Both the position numbers and the translations under genes were made by a program. From contig CANKOY010000011.1 of NCBI GenBank assembly GCA_947484275.1, positions 17,611 to 81,610 on the forward strand: 64,000 bases of DNA. The letters run 5' to 3'. The stretch is from Planctomycetota bacterium (GTDB lineage Bacteria > Planctomycetota > UBA1135 > GCA-002686595). Below, piece by piece: positions 47,398 to 57,400 of this stretch; positions within the stretch are counted from its first letter, which is position 1; every line of letters begins with the position of its first letter. The notes beneath the pieces were generated by a model that saw nothing but the letters and a program-made list of their open reading frames with translations, had not been told where the DNA came from and did not search any database.

Positions 47398-47571
47398 AGG
47401 GGAGCTCCAGGCTGGGCGGAAGTGGGGCACCCAAGGCCTGTCCACCGCCGTGGGGCGGTAGCGACCTATGGGAATCCGTCGCTGCGAAGTCGGCTGGCGG
47501 CCGCCGGGATCTTGAGGGAAACCCCGCGAGGCGGGCGCCGGAGGGGCTTCGAAGACTAAAGTGGCGCTCCC

Positions 47572-49311
47572 ATGCCCAGCAGAGTGCGGATCATCCACGG
47601 AACGGCGGTTTCCCCAGGCCTGGCCATCGGTCCGGTCCACGCCGCGCGGGCCCCCTCCCAACAGGTGGCCACCTGGTCGGTGCGCGCGGAGGACCTCGAC
47701 CATGAGGTCGAGCGCCTGCACCAAGCGATCCGGGCCGCATCGGACGAAATGACTCGCCGCCAGCGGCTCGTGGCCAACCAGGCCGGGGAGAAGGAGGCCG
47801 AGATCTTCGCTGTGCACCGCATGGTGCTCCAGGACCCCGGCGCCCTGCGCCAGGTCGAGTCGGTGGTTCGCAATCAGCGCGTCAACGCCGAGTCCGGAGT
47901 CCATGCCCTGATACAGCGTCTCCAGGCCAGCTTGAGACAACTTGAGGGCGACAGCGTGCGCGCCTACGCCGCGGACATCGCAGATCCCTGGCGCGTTGTG
48001 CTCGACACTCTCCTGGCCGTGGACAACGCCGAATTCCTGTCAGCGGAGGACAGCGTCGTGATCGCTGCGGCCGAGTTGACGCCTCAGGCGGTCACTTTCC
48101 TGGAGCGCGGTCGGCTCCTGGCGGTGATTGCCGAGACCGGCGGCCGCTTCTCCCACGCCGCGGTCCTCGCGCGCGCTTTCGGCGTGCCGTGCGTCGTGGG
48201 GCTTCCGGGGCTGATCGGTCGGATGGAGCGCGGGATGATCGTGGCCGTGGATGGAGATCACGGCACGGTTCAGCTGTCGCCTTCCGAGTCGGACACGAAG
48301 TCGTTCGAGCAGCGGGCCGAGCGCCGAGCTGCGCGCCAGGCGGCGCTCAAGGTCGAGGCCAACCTGCCGGCTGAGAGCACCGACGGAGTGCGACTCTCCG
48401 TGCTGGTCAACATCGAGAGCCTGCGGGATCTCGAGATGTTTCGCCCGGAGCACTCCGACGGGCTCGGTCTGGTGCGCACCGAATTCCTCTACATGGAGCG
48501 GCCGCAATTTCCCTCTGAGGACGAGCAGTTCAGGCTCTACCGGCGCCTGATGGAGCGCATGGTTGGGCTGCCCGTGACCCTGCGTACCCTCGACATTGGC
48601 GGCGACAAGCAGCTCTCCTACTTCAAGACGCCCAAGGAGAACAATCCGGCCCTGGGTTGGCGCGGAATTCGCATTTCACTGGAGTGGCAGGACCTCCTGC
48701 GCGTGCAACTCCGTGCCGCGTTGCGCGCCGGAGCTGGCCATGAGCTGCGCTTGCTGCTGCCCATGGTCGCTTCGGTGGAGGACGTGATCGCGACCCACAA
48801 AATCTTCGACGGCGTGCGCGAGTCACTGGCGGAGCAAGGCTACGACCAGGAGAACTCGGTCCCGGTCGGGATGATGGTCGAGGTCCCCTCGGTGCTCTTC
48901 TGCCTGCCAGAAATGCTGGCTCACGTGGATTTCATCAGTGTCGGGACCAACGACCTAGTGCAGTACCTGCTGGCCGTGGACCGCGACAATCCCTGGGTGG
49001 CCAAGCTCTACGAACCCCAGCACCCAGCGGTGATGGCCGCCCTGCAGCAGATCGCGACCGCCTGTCGCAAGGCGAAAAAGCCCAGTTCCGTGTGCGGCGA
49101 CCTCGCTTGCGATCCGGCCCTGGCCGTGCTCATGTTCGGCATGGGCTTCGACGCGGTAAGCGTGGCGCCCAACTTCCTGCCTGAGATCAAGTACGCCGTG
49201 CGCAAGGTGTCCCACGCGGAAGCCAAGGAGCTCGCCCGCGCCGCCGTGGAAGCCCGGTCATGCGCCGAAGTGAAGCAGGTGGTCGCTCGCTGTCGCGACC
49301 GGATCGCCTGA
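47572..49311 (+). CDS. ptsI: Phosphoenolpyruvate-protein phosphotransferase (enzyme I)
   Basis: The 579-residue enzyme I takes phosphate from PEP and passes it to HPr. Domains are an N-terminal helical HPr-binding part, the phospho-His domain with the active His in GGRFSHAAVLARAFG near residue 200, and the PEP-binding barrel with LVRTEFLYM, TLDIGGDKQL, NPALGWRGIRISLE and VGTNDLVQYLLAVDR. The catalytic Cys region normally reads CGE-A; here it is SVCGDLACDP, retaining Cys. The usual GGRTSHTAI is altered. No HPr, EII or HPr kinase gene is adjacent, so it may serve a regulatory rather than sugar-uptake PTS. No GAF domain, so it is not PtsP. Confidence 0.93.
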   Translation: MPSRVRIIHGTAVSPGLAIGPVHAARAPSQQVATWSVRAEDLDHEVERLHQAIRAASDEMTRRQRLVANQAGEKEAEIFAVHRMVLQDPGALRQVESVVRNQRVNAESGVHALIQRLQASLRQLEGDSVRAYAADIADPWRVVLDTLLAVDNAEFLSAEDSVVIAAAELTPQAVTFLERGRLLAVIAETGGRFSHAAVLARAFGVPCVVGLPGLIGRMERGMIVAVDGDHGTVQLSPSESDTKSFEQRAERRAARQAALKVEANLPAESTDGVRLSVLVNIESLRDLEMFRPEHSDGLGLVRTEFLYMERPQFPSEDEQFRLYRRLMERMVGLPVTLRTLDIGGDKQLSYFKTPKENNPALGWRGIRISLEWQDLLRVQLRAALRAGAGHELRLLLPMVASVEDVIATHKIFDGVRESLAEQGYDQENSVPVGMMVEVPSVLFCLPEMLAHVDFISVGTNDLVQYLLAVDRDNPWVAKLYEPQHPAVMAALQQIATACRKAKKPSSVCGDLACDPALAVLMFGMGFDAVSVAPNFLPEIKYAVRKVSHAEAKELARAAVEARSCAEVKQVVARCRDRIA

Positions 49312-49389
49312 GAGTTGCACGATCGTTCGCGGTTGGGCTGGGCCGCGCGGCCACACTTCGATAGGATCGCGCCCGCGAGGGGCTCGCAT

Positions 49390-49395
49390 GAGGAG
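49390..49395 (+). promoter_or_regulatory. Ribosome binding site for a TTG start
   Basis: GAGGAG lies 8 bases before TTG 49404 and is the main support for that unusual start of the Myb/SANT-repeat gene; an ATG at 49388 is in another frame. Confidence 0.6.
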
Positions 49396-49403
49396 CAAGC
49401 AAT

Positions 49404-50114
49404 TTGAATCGGCTGCCGTGGGAAGCACCGCGACCTGACGGACCCAGACGGGGACGTTGGACGCCATCGGAGATCGGACACCTCAAGGACTGGTACGGTC
49501 TGCGAGATGTCGATGAATTGGCGCGCGATTTGGCGCGCAAACCGAGCAGCGTCCGCAAGCAAGTGGAGGCCGTGTTTCAGAGCGCGGCGCGCACTGGCCC
49601 CTGGACCGCGTCCGAGGTCACGGACCTCAAGCGCTATCTGGGCCTGGCCGCGCCCGAGGTCATCGCGACGATCCTCGGCCGCAAGACCGACGAGGTGCAG
49701 CGCCAGATTTTTGAGCTCGGCCGTCTGCGTCGCAAGGGAGCTTGGACGCGCGAAGAGCGCAACAAGTTCAAGCGTCTTTACGGTCGGCGGAGCGACGAGG
49801 ACTTGGCCCTAGTGTTCACGCGCTCGGTGGAGGCAGTGCAGAGCCTCGCTGCGCAGCTGCGTCTGGGGAAGGACAAGGCCTACCTCAAGCGCAATCAACC
49901 CAGAGCGACCACGCCCATGCCACGCTGGACGCCGGATGCCCTTGGAGAACTGCGTGCGCGCTATCCACATGACGCCAACATCGACATCGCCCAGTCGCTG
50001 GGCCGCAGCGTCAAGAGCGTCGTCTCCAAGGCGCACCAGCTCGGCCTGAGAAAAGAAGTCGAGCGCCTGCGCCAAATGGGCCGCGAAAACGTGCGCCTGC
50101 GCTACGGTCGCTAG
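49404..50114 (+). CDS. Protein of four tandem Myb/SANT-like helix-turn-helix repeats
   Basis: The 236-residue basic protein contains four related repeats of about 45 residues. Each opens with a tryptophan in x-W-T and ends in a recognition-helix-like segment: RWTPSEIGHLKDWYG...KPSSVRKQV, PWTASEVTDLKRYLG...KTDEVQRQI, AWTREERNKFKRLYG...SVEAVQSLA, and RWTPDALGELRARYP...SVKSVVSKA. The spacing of W and hydrophobics fits SANT/Myb or GcrA-like HTH units that bind DNA. It probably acts as a nucleoid or transcription factor. TTG is used as start. Its stop shares a CTAG with the stop of the opposite-strand cupin gene. No family name is certain. Confidence 0.72.
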   Translation: MNRLPWEAPRPDGPRRGRWTPSEIGHLKDWYGLRDVDELARDLARKPSSVRKQVEAVFQSAARTGPWTASEVTDLKRYLGLAAPEVIATILGRKTDEVQRQIFELGRLRRKGAWTREERNKFKRLYGRRSDEDLALVFTRSVEAVQSLAAQLRLGKDKAYLKRNQPRATTPMPRWTPDALGELRARYPHDANIDIAQSLGRSVKSVVSKAHQLGLRKEVERLRQMGRENVRLRYGR

Positions 50115-50437
50115 CCGCGATTGGGATTGGGCGCCATGGCCACCAGCAGGACCAGTCGCTCGCCCGTGTGATTCTCGACGCCGTGCTCTTCTCCGGGCAG
50201 GGCAAAGGCCAGTTCACCGGGGCCCAATTCGCGCCGTTCGCCGCCCACAAGGAACATGCCGCGGCCCTCGAGCACAAAGTAGAACTTCGTGGCCTCGCTG
50301 TGCGCGTGGGGCTTTTGGGCCTGTCCCGATTCGAGCCCGTAGACGTCGCAGAACATCTGCGGCGACTCGAACAGGTTGGTCTTGGCTAGTTTCGCGGCGG
50401 AGAAGCTCTTGGCCAGGTGTGCGTTCTGAAAGCCCAT
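50111..50437 (-). CDS. Small cupin-domain protein
   Basis: The 108-residue protein is a single cupin barrel. Motif 1 contains the metal-ligand pattern H-x-H-x(3-4)-E (KPHAHSEATKFYFVLEGRG) and motif 2 has P-x-x-x-H (ALPGEEHGVENHTG). It could be a metal-dependent isomerase, dioxygenase or sugar-binding protein. ATG 50437 is the likely start. It overlaps the SANT-repeat gene end by 4 bp at CTAG and is divergent from the gene at 50465 with only 27 bp between the starts. Confidence 0.8.
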   Translation of the reverse strand: MGFQNAHLAKSFSAAKLAKTNLFESPQMFCDVYGLESGQAQKPHAHSEATKFYFVLEGRGMFLVGGERRELGPGELAFALPGEEHGVENHTGERLVLLVAMAPNPNRG

Positions 50438-50464
50438 GGCCGCCGATGCTACCCTGCGCCGTCC

Positions 50465-51565
50465 ATGGAGAAGAGCCCGATACAGTGGCGCTGGCATGCG
50501 CCAGGAGGCCGCAGTGTGCCTGGCAGGCTCGCATTAGCGCGCCGGGGCGTGAACCACGGGGCTCTCGAGCGCGGGCTTGCGCCGCCGGCAGTGCCTCTGG
50601 ACATCGAGGGACGCTTCGCGCGCGCTGAGCCGATCCTGCTGCGCGGTTGGCTACCGATTTCCAGCCCGCGGGCCCGCGTGGAAATCGAATCCACCCGGCG
50701 CTGGTTCGAACGCCTGCGCGGCGGGGCGGATTTTTCCGCGGGCGTGCGCGAGCGCCTCGACGCTTCGGCTTCGGGCCCAAAGTCCAGTGCGCGCATCGTC
50801 GGCACCAGTGTCGACACCGCCGATCCCCGGGAACTCGAAAAAGTCCACGTGGACTCGTTGTGCCATGGGAGGGCGGGCCGCGATCTGTACGCCAAGCTGT
50901 CCTTGATCGCCGCCGAAGAGCGTGACGAGTCTCTGCGCGTGCGTTTTTCCTTCGGCAGTGAGCGCGACGGCGACTGGCAAGGGCATGCACGGCGCGCGCT
51001 GGCCGCCGACGCATTGGCGCAGTGGGTGTTCCCCGAGTCCAAGTTGTTCGCGCAACATGCAGGCTTGGGAAAACTGCTGCAACGGCTGTGTGGCCGCAAA
51101 GTGCGCCTGTCGGAGCGGATCGTCTACAGCAATGCCCCGGACGGTGGCGCGAGCTTTCACCACGATGCCGAGCCGCGGCAATTGGCGGTCGTCTACGGCC
51201 AGATGTGCGGTGCCACGGCGTGGCTCGCGCTGCCGCGGCCAGAACTCGCTGAGGAACTCGCCGCCATGGCGCGCGCGGGCGCGATCAGGCGCCCAATCAA
51301 GCGGCCTGAACAGGCCATGGCTGCCCTCGAAGCCACGGACGCGCCCTGGCTCGACTTGGTCCTCAACCAGGATCCGCGTCTAACAGCCCGGCTCGTGGAG
51401 CGCGGCGCGTTCTACAAGTTGCAGGCGGGTGACATTCTCATCCTGCCTTCACCCAGCCGCGAGCTTTGCGCCTGGCATTCCGTCTTCGCATTGGGGCACC
51501 GGCCCAGCGTGGCGCACTCCTATGGACTGTTCGCGCTCCAGGGGCGCGGCGTCGCGCGCCGCTGA
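50465..51565 (+). CDS. Putative Fe(II)-dependent cupin/JmjC-like oxygenase
   Basis: The 366-residue protein has a candidate Fe(II) facial triad: H-x-D in ASFHHDAEP near residue 235 and a distal His in CAWHSVFALG near 340. These are set in a double-stranded beta-helix context (AVVYGQMCGATAWLAL, GDILILPSPS). The N-terminal 200 residues are of unknown fold and rich in basic residues. It may hydroxylate a small molecule or protein. The family was not identified with certainty; a phytanoyl-type or cupin_4-type enzyme are alternatives. It converges with the deacetylase-like gene, 13 bp apart. Confidence 0.6.
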   Translation: MEKSPIQWRWHAPGGRSVPGRLALARRGVNHGALERGLAPPAVPLDIEGRFARAEPILLRGWLPISSPRARVEIESTRRWFERLRGGADFSAGVRERLDASASGPKSSARIVGTSVDTADPRELEKVHVDSLCHGRAGRDLYAKLSLIAAEERDESLRVRFSFGSERDGDWQGHARRALAADALAQWVFPESKLFAQHAGLGKLLQRLCGRKVRLSERIVYSNAPDGGASFHHDAEPRQLAVVYGQMCGATAWLALPRPELAEELAAMARAGAIRRPIKRPEQAMAALEATDAPWLDLVLNQDPRLTARLVERGAFYKLQAGDILILPSPSRELCAWHSVFALGHRPSVAHSYGLFALQGRGVARR

Positions 51566-51578
51566 AACGAAATCGCGC

Positions 51579-52652
51579 TCAGTTCGCGCGCCCTGTCACC
51601 CGCGCCGGCGCGCCGACCATCGGGCTTTGGGCAACCAGCAGGCGATCGCGAAGCTCCAGAGGCGTGATCGATTCGCCGCCAACCTCGCCGAGGAAATACT
51701 CCAGGTACGCGCGCAAACGAGCCAGGAATTGCGCGCGCTCCGCAGAGTCCTGCACGTAGGGCGTGCAGCCCGGCAGGAGCGAGGGCGCGTGGAAGCTCAG
51801 TGTGAACACACCGACGCCGCGCCCGAGCAGAACGCGCGTCAGGCGGCGCATGTCGGACAATTCGAACCCTTCGGGCGATAGGCGCAGTCGATCCACTGCC
51901 CCAAGCCGCGAGAGGATGGCCGGAAGGCGCGCCCACTTCACTCCGCGGTGCGTGGCCAATTGGTAGAGAGCGTGGGCGCGCTCCTGGATGAAGCCCACGT
52001 AGGCGCCGGTGATCGGCACAGAGAGCAGCGTGCCCGCGTTTCCGATCCAACGCGGATCCGCGCCGTGGTGCGAGAAATTGGGTCCGCCATGCGCGCGATA
52101 ATCGAAGGGGGGCGCCGGCGAAAAATCGACGCTGAAGCCAAGTTCCTCCAGCGTCGTCGCCGTGCTCGGACCGAAACCGTAGCGCCCCGCTTGGTACACG
52201 CGGGGTTGCACCCCGACGTTTTCAATCAAGGCCTGACACACACAGCGCAACTTCTCGCGCTCCAGTGCGCCATCGAGGTTCCCCGGATAGGAATTGTTGA
52301 TCGACACCTGTTCGTCGAAAGGCGGCGTGACCCACGGGTGAAGGTGCGCGCCGATGGTGACGCCATTCGCGGAAGCGATCTCGCGCATCACCCCGGCCGA
52401 GTCCGGATCTGCCGCCACGGGGTGAGTCACGACGTAGGTGGCCTTTACGCCGAGGGAATCGAACAGGCCCTGGGCTTCGAGCAACTGGCGAATGGCCGTT
52501 GTTCCCGTGGCGCTGCGATCGAAGCCGCGGGACCAGTCGAATTCCTCTTCGGCGTCGATCAGGACGAGCAGCACCGGCCGTCGACCCGTGGGCCAGCGAA
52601 CTTCCTTACCCGCAGCCGCGGGCCGATTCGAGAATTCCGATGCGTGGGACAT
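51579..52652 (-). CDS. Polysaccharide deacetylase-family (NodB-like) protein
   Basis: The 357-residue protein has the barrel start LLVLIDAEEEFDW (metal-binding Asp/Glu), the metal-ligand region GAHLHPWVTPP, and a later substrate-loop Y-x-AGRYGFG, as in the polysaccharide deacetylase family. The classical H-S/T-x-x-H motif is changed to H-L-H, so metal use may differ. No signal peptide is evident at ATG 52652, so it may act on a cytosolic lipid-linked or carrier-linked sugar. It is the last gene of the NRPS-hydrolase cluster, 108 bp from its upstream neighbour. Confidence 0.75.
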   Translation of the reverse strand: MSHASEFSNRPAAAGKEVRWPTGRRPVLLVLIDAEEEFDWSRGFDRSATGTTAIRQLLEAQGLFDSLGVKATYVVTHPVAADPDSAGVMREIASANGVTIGAHLHPWVTPPFDEQVSINNSYPGNLDGALEREKLRCVCQALIENVGVQPRVYQAGRYGFGPSTATTLEELGFSVDFSPAPPFDYRAHGGPNFSHHGADPRWIGNAGTLLSVPITGAYVGFIQERAHALYQLATHRGVKWARLPAILSRLGAVDRLRLSPEGFELSDMRRLTRVLLGRGVGVFTLSFHAPSLLPGCTPYVQDSAERAQFLARLRAYLEYFLGEVGGESITPLELRDRLLVAQSPMVGAPARVTGRAN

Positions 52653-52760
52653 ACCGCGTGAATCCGGGTCCTGAATTCTCCGCCGAAAACCAAGGTCGCG
52701 CAAGTGCCCCCGGTGTGCGCGACGCGCCATAGCAGGGGATGCGCGCAGCAAACCGCAGTT

Positions 52761-53621
52761 TCACGCCCATTCTTCGGCCCATATCGCAATCTTGTCGAGC
52801 AATGCACGCTGGGCAGCCAACGGGGTCAGCATGTGATCTGCGTGCCCCACAATCATGGACTCGATTCCGGCGCGTGCGGGATTCTGCATGGAATCTGAGC
52901 CCAGGATCGCCTCCAGATAGTCCTGGCCCCAATCGCCTTCGGAGAGCACGAGGTGGATTTTCACACCGCGTTCACGCAGTGTGCGAAAGGCCTTGGCATC
53001 GGCGGACTCCTGTGGCGCGCGGTTCGGGGCGCCACTTGCTCGCGCGCGCCTTGCGATCGCGCGCGCAATGGCGCGCCAGTCTGCCTTGCCCCTGAGGGCC
53101 TTCCACCAACTGCGCGGATTGCGCAGGGCAACGCGCCAGTAGTAGCGCGCGCTTTGGCGCCGTTCGAGACTGGCGACAAGCTCCGCGGAGGGTTCTTCGA
53201 GGAAGCGCGGCGAGTTGATCAGCACGAGCGCCGCAACGCGCGGATCATCGAGCGCCGCTTTGAATGCGATCTCGGCTCCCGAGCATAGTCCGATGAGCGC
53301 GAAGCGTCCGATGTGCGCAGCGTCCCCAAGAGCATCCATGGCCGAGCGCGCTTCCCGCGGCGCGAGGACCTCGAAGCGCTCGCTTGCCGCCGCGTCGGGC
53401 GAATCACCGATGCCGGAAAAATCCACTCGATACGCTCCATGTCCGGCCTGAGCCAGGCGGCGCGCGAGCGAAACCCACAGGCGCGAAGGGCCCACTCTGT
53501 GCACGAGGCCGGCGTTGAGCAGCACGGCGCCCACCGCTTTGCAGGGGATCGCGTCGGGCAGGCTGACCACGCCCACCAGGGAGCGCGCGCTGCCCGCCCG
53601 AAGAATTTCCTCGCGCACCAT
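52761..53621 (-). CDS. Alpha/beta hydrolase, NRPS-cluster associated (exosortase-type hydrolase 1-like)
   Basis: The 286-residue protein shows an alpha/beta hydrolase fold: oxyanion strand VGAVLLNAGLVHRVG, then RVDFSGIGDSP, nucleophile Ser in LIGLCSGAEIA near residue 114, and a catalytic His in VGHADHML near 268. It resembles the hydrolases that accompany exosortase or NRPS-type assembly lines, although no exosortase gene is in view. It begins one base after the stop of the second hydrolase (TGAgATG), so the two are tightly coupled. A likely job is hydrolysing a thioester or ester product of the NRPS, since that enzyme lacks its own thioesterase. Confidence 0.78.
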   Translation of the reverse strand: MVREEILRAGSARSLVGVVSLPDAIPCKAVGAVLLNAGLVHRVGPSRLWVSLARRLAQAGHGAYRVDFSGIGDSPDAAASERFEVLAPREARSAMDALGDAAHIGRFALIGLCSGAEIAFKAALDDPRVAALVLINSPRFLEEPSAELVASLERRQSARYYWRVALRNPRSWWKALRGKADWRAIARAIARRARASGAPNRAPQESADAKAFRTLRERGVKIHLVLSEGDWGQDYLEAILGSDSMQNPARAGIESMIVGHADHMLTPLAAQRALLDKIAIWAEEWA

Positions 53622-53622
53622 C

Positions 53623-54426
53623 TCAGGGATCCTCGCGCAAGAATTCCACGATGCGCGCTAGGTCGCGCGCGGGGACCAGGCCGCGATCGATGTCCTCATT
53701 CCAAGGTTCCGATCCGCTGCTGGTCTCGTGGCGCACACGGGCACCGCCGCGCTCGAGACTTGCGGCGAGCGCGCTGGCCGTTGAAGAAATCGTCGCCTCG
53801 AGGATTAGGACGCGAGTGTTCCCAAGTCGCTCGAACTTTGGGGCTTGCCACTGACGCAGACTCATCAAGAGCGGCTCGGACCAACCATGGCCCATGCACT
53901 CCAGCGCAAGGCCTTGGGGTCGCGACTCCCTGCGGGCGTCGGGCAGACTCTGTTCGAAGCGCGCCGCGGACTGACGCAGAGCCTGCGCATAGCCGGCTCC
54001 ATCGAGGATGGGGTCCCAAAGGACCACTCGCGACACGCTGGCACCAGCAGCCAATCGGTCCAAGGCCATGGTTGCAGACAGGCGCACGCCCACCAACGCG
54101 CTGCGCTCGACCCGGGTGCGCAGGGCAAGTTCGCGCAGCGCCAGGTCGAGATCCGTGCCCCAGATGTGCAGTGAATCGGGCCAGCCATCGCCCGCGGAGT
54201 CACCGCTGCCCGAGAGATCAAAGCGCAGGGCGCGCATGCCGCCGTTGGCAATCATGCGTGCCAACTGACGCAGCGCGCGGTGGGCGCGGCTGTACTCGTG
54301 GCCAACCGCCGGTGCGATCACCACACCCAGCCCCCCTGAGGGACTTCCCTGGAGGCTGTGGTGGCAGCCGAACAGTCGGTGTTCAGCGCTGCCGAAGAAC
54401 AGCGGATCGATGCGCTCTTCAGCCAT
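53623..54426 (-). CDS. Alpha/beta hydrolase, NRPS-cluster associated (exosortase-type hydrolase 2-like)
   Basis: The 267-residue protein has the hydrolase pattern FGCHHSLQG then GVVIAPAVGHEYSRAHRALRQ and the strand ALRFDLSGSGDS. The nucleophile elbow is weak: ALVGVRLSATMA has Ser but not a clean G-x-S-x-G, so activity is uncertain. This matches the style of exosortase-A-associated hydrolase 2, whose elbow also varies. It lies 47 bp after the NRPS and one base before the other hydrolase. The two may form a heteromer or act in sequence on the NRPS-bound intermediate. Confidence 0.75.
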   Translation of the reverse strand: MAEERIDPLFFGSAEHRLFGCHHSLQGSPSGGLGVVIAPAVGHEYSRAHRALRQLARMIANGGMRALRFDLSGSGDSAGDGWPDSLHIWGTDLDLALRELALRTRVERSALVGVRLSATMALDRLAAGASVSRVVLWDPILDGAGYAQALRQSAARFEQSLPDARRESRPQGLALECMGHGWSEPLLMSLRQWQAPKFERLGNTRVLILEATISSTASALAASLERGGARVRHETSSGSEPWNEDIDRGLVPARDLARIVEFLREDP

Positions 54427-54473
54427 GGGGTCGCAAAGACACTACGCAGCCGCCCGCTCCACCGCCAGTCCGC

Positions 54474-57400
54474 TCACTGAGTCGGCGGCCGGCCGAGCAA
54501 TCCGCGCAGTGCGCCCAAGAGGCCGCCGCCCGCGGCCTTTCCTTTCGGGTCGTTTTGCACAACGGGCGCCGCGGCCCGTCGTTCGCCGAGTGCGGCGCAG
54601 ACTTGGGTCAGATTCTGGAGCATCAGGTCGCGGGCGGGTACGCGCACGCCGAAACGCTGCTCCATGCGCGTGATCGCGCGCAGGGCCAGAAGTGAGTGCC
54701 CGCCCAAATCGAAGAAGCGGTCGTGCGCGCCCACGGCCTCGATTGAAAGAACTTCGCGCCAGATCTCGGCCACGGCGCATTCGACGTCGCCGACGGGCGC
54801 GACGAACTCCCCTTGACGGGCGGCCGTTCCCACGGCGGGCAGGGCTTTGCGGTCGAGTTTTCCGTTGGGTGTTGTGGGCAGCGCGTCCAAGCGACCGTAG
54901 GCCGCGGGCAGCATGTACTCCGGCAACTGACGCGCGACGCACTCGCGCAAGTCCGCTTCGTCGACTTCACTGTGGCCTCGGGCCACGTACCAGGCCATCA
55001 GGCGCTGGTCGCCTGGCGCGAATTCGCGCAGGTCCACGGCGGCGTCCGCCACGCGCGGGTGAGCGCGCACGGCCGCTTCGATTTCGCCGAGCTCAATCCG
55101 AAAGCCGCGCAGCTTGACCTGGTTGTCGATGCGGCCGAGGTATTCCACGCGGCCATCGGGCCTCAGGCGCGCCAGATCTCCCGTGCGGTAGAGCCGCGCG
55201 CCGGGCGCGCTTGTGTAGGGATCGGGGACAAAGCGCTCGCGTGTCAGCTCTTCGCGCCGACGGTAGCCACGTGCGACGCCGGCCCCGCCGATCCACAATT
55301 CGCCGATCGAGCCGCGCGGCAAGCGCTCACGCTGTTTGCCGAGCACGTAAAGCTGCGTGTTGTCCAGTGGCCGCCCGATCGTGATATCGCGCGCGTTGCG
55401 TGGGATTTCGTCGATCGAAGACCAGATCGTGGTCTCGGTCGGGCCGTAGAGGTTGAACAATCGACGCGTGCGCGACGCGATGCCCAGGGCCAGGTCCAGG
55501 GGCAGGGCCTCGCCGCCGCACAGGGCCACCAGGGAATCCGCTCCGCGCCAGTCCGATTCGATCAGCATGCGCCAGGTGGCGGGCGTCGCCTGCAGGAACG
55601 TCGCGCGCGCCCCGGTCAAGAGCGTGTTGAGGGCCAGGGCATCACTAGCCTGCTCGCGACTTGCGATCACAACCGCGGCGCCGCTGCAGAGGGGCAAGTA
55701 CAACTCCAGGCCTGCGATGTCGAAGGACAAGGTTGTGACGGCCACCAACACGTCGCCTTGCTTGGGACCCAGTCGCCGAACCATGGAGTCCAGGAAGTTG
55801 ACCAGATTGTCCTGCGTCAGCTCGACGCCCTTTGGCCTGCCGGTGGATCCCGAGGTGTAGATCGCGTACGCAAGCTCGTCTCCGCGCGCGGGCTCCAGGG
55901 GGTCGAGCGAGTTGTTGCGCGCCGCGGCGACGCTGAGTTCGCCCAAGTCGAGGGCGCCCTGGCCTAGGCTCGCGGGCAGGCGCGCGAACAGCTGCGCCTC
56001 GGAGATCACCCAACTTCGCGCAGAGCCCTCGAAGGCGTCGCCCACGATGTACTCCAAGCGCTCTCCCGGGAGCGCGGGATCCAGCGGCAGGTAGGCGGCG
56101 CCGCACGCGCCGATCGCAAGCAACGCGACGAGCATCCCCAGCGATCGCTCGACGTTCAGGCCCACCAAGTCGCCGCGCGCCACGCCGCGTGCGCGCAGTT
56201 CGCGCGCGAGCGACTCGGCCTTTCCGCGCAATTCGCGGTAGCTGAGGCGCTCCGGGCCGAAACTTGCGGCCAGTGCCTCCGGGGTCAGCGCCGCCTGTGC
56301 CGTGAACAGATCCCACAGCCCTCGGCCCGGGACAAGGGGCGCTTCGGTGGCGTTGCAAGCGGCAAGATCCGCGAGTTCCGCAGGCGACAGCATGCTGAGG
56401 CTCGCGCACTTCGAGTCGAAATGGCCTTCGAGGCCTTCGAGCAGCGCGCGGAAGTGAGCTACCATGCGCACCACCCTTTCGCGATCGAAGAGGTCGGTGT
56501 TGTATTCCCACTCGACAATCGCGTGGCCGTCGTCCTCGGACTGGGCGCGGCCCACGCGCTGTTCGCCGCGCGGGATCACCACCAAGTTCATGTCGAATTT
56601 CGCCGATCCGTTGTAGCGATACACCATGCGGCCGCGGGCCGCGCCGAAATCAAGGTCGGGCACCGGCGAGTCGTGAAAACTGAAGAGCACCTGAAAGATC
56701 GGGTTGTAGGCGAAATCGCGCGGCGGCTGCAGCGCCTGAACGACGTGTTCGAAGGGCAGGTCCTGGTGCTCGAAGGACTCCAAGGCGCTGCGGCGCACGC
56801 GCTCTGCCAGTTGGCGCAGACTGAGGTCGCCGCTGGTGTCCACGCGGATCGCGACCGGATTCACCAGCATGCCGATGACGCCTTCGATCTCGGGCGTGCG
56901 CCGATTCGCCGTGGCGGTGGCCACGACGATGTCCTCGAGGCCGCTGTGGCGCGCGAGCAGCAATTCAAAGGCTGTCAGCAACAGCTGAAACGGAGTGAAT
57001 CCCTCCCGGCGCGCGAGCCGCGCCAGGCTCTGGAACAGGGCCGGAGGAATCGTCAGCACTTCGCTAGCGCCGTTGAACGTCTGTAGCGCCGGCCGCGGAC
57101 GATCCGTCGGCAGAGTCAAAAGCGCCGGCGCGCCAGTCAATCGCGCGCGCCAGAAATCTCGCAGGCGCTGCAGGCGTTCGCCGCTGAGCATCGCGCGCTG
57201 CCAGGCGACGTAGTCCGCGAACTGGACCGGGGCCAAGGTCGGGATCGGATCGCGGCCGGCGTGCAGTTCGCCGTAGAAGCGCGCCAGATCGCCGAGCAGC
57301 AGTGCGATCGACCAGCCATCGTGGATGAAGTGATGCTCGACCTGCACCAGTTCCCAATCGTCGTCGGCGTGCTTGAGCAGCGTCCACTCCACCAGCGGCA

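Noticed and set aside
53313..54695. Plus-strand frame of 460 codons opposite the two hydrolase genes
   Set aside because: Composition is Arg/Pro/Ser-rich and it overlaps three well-supported minus-strand genes.
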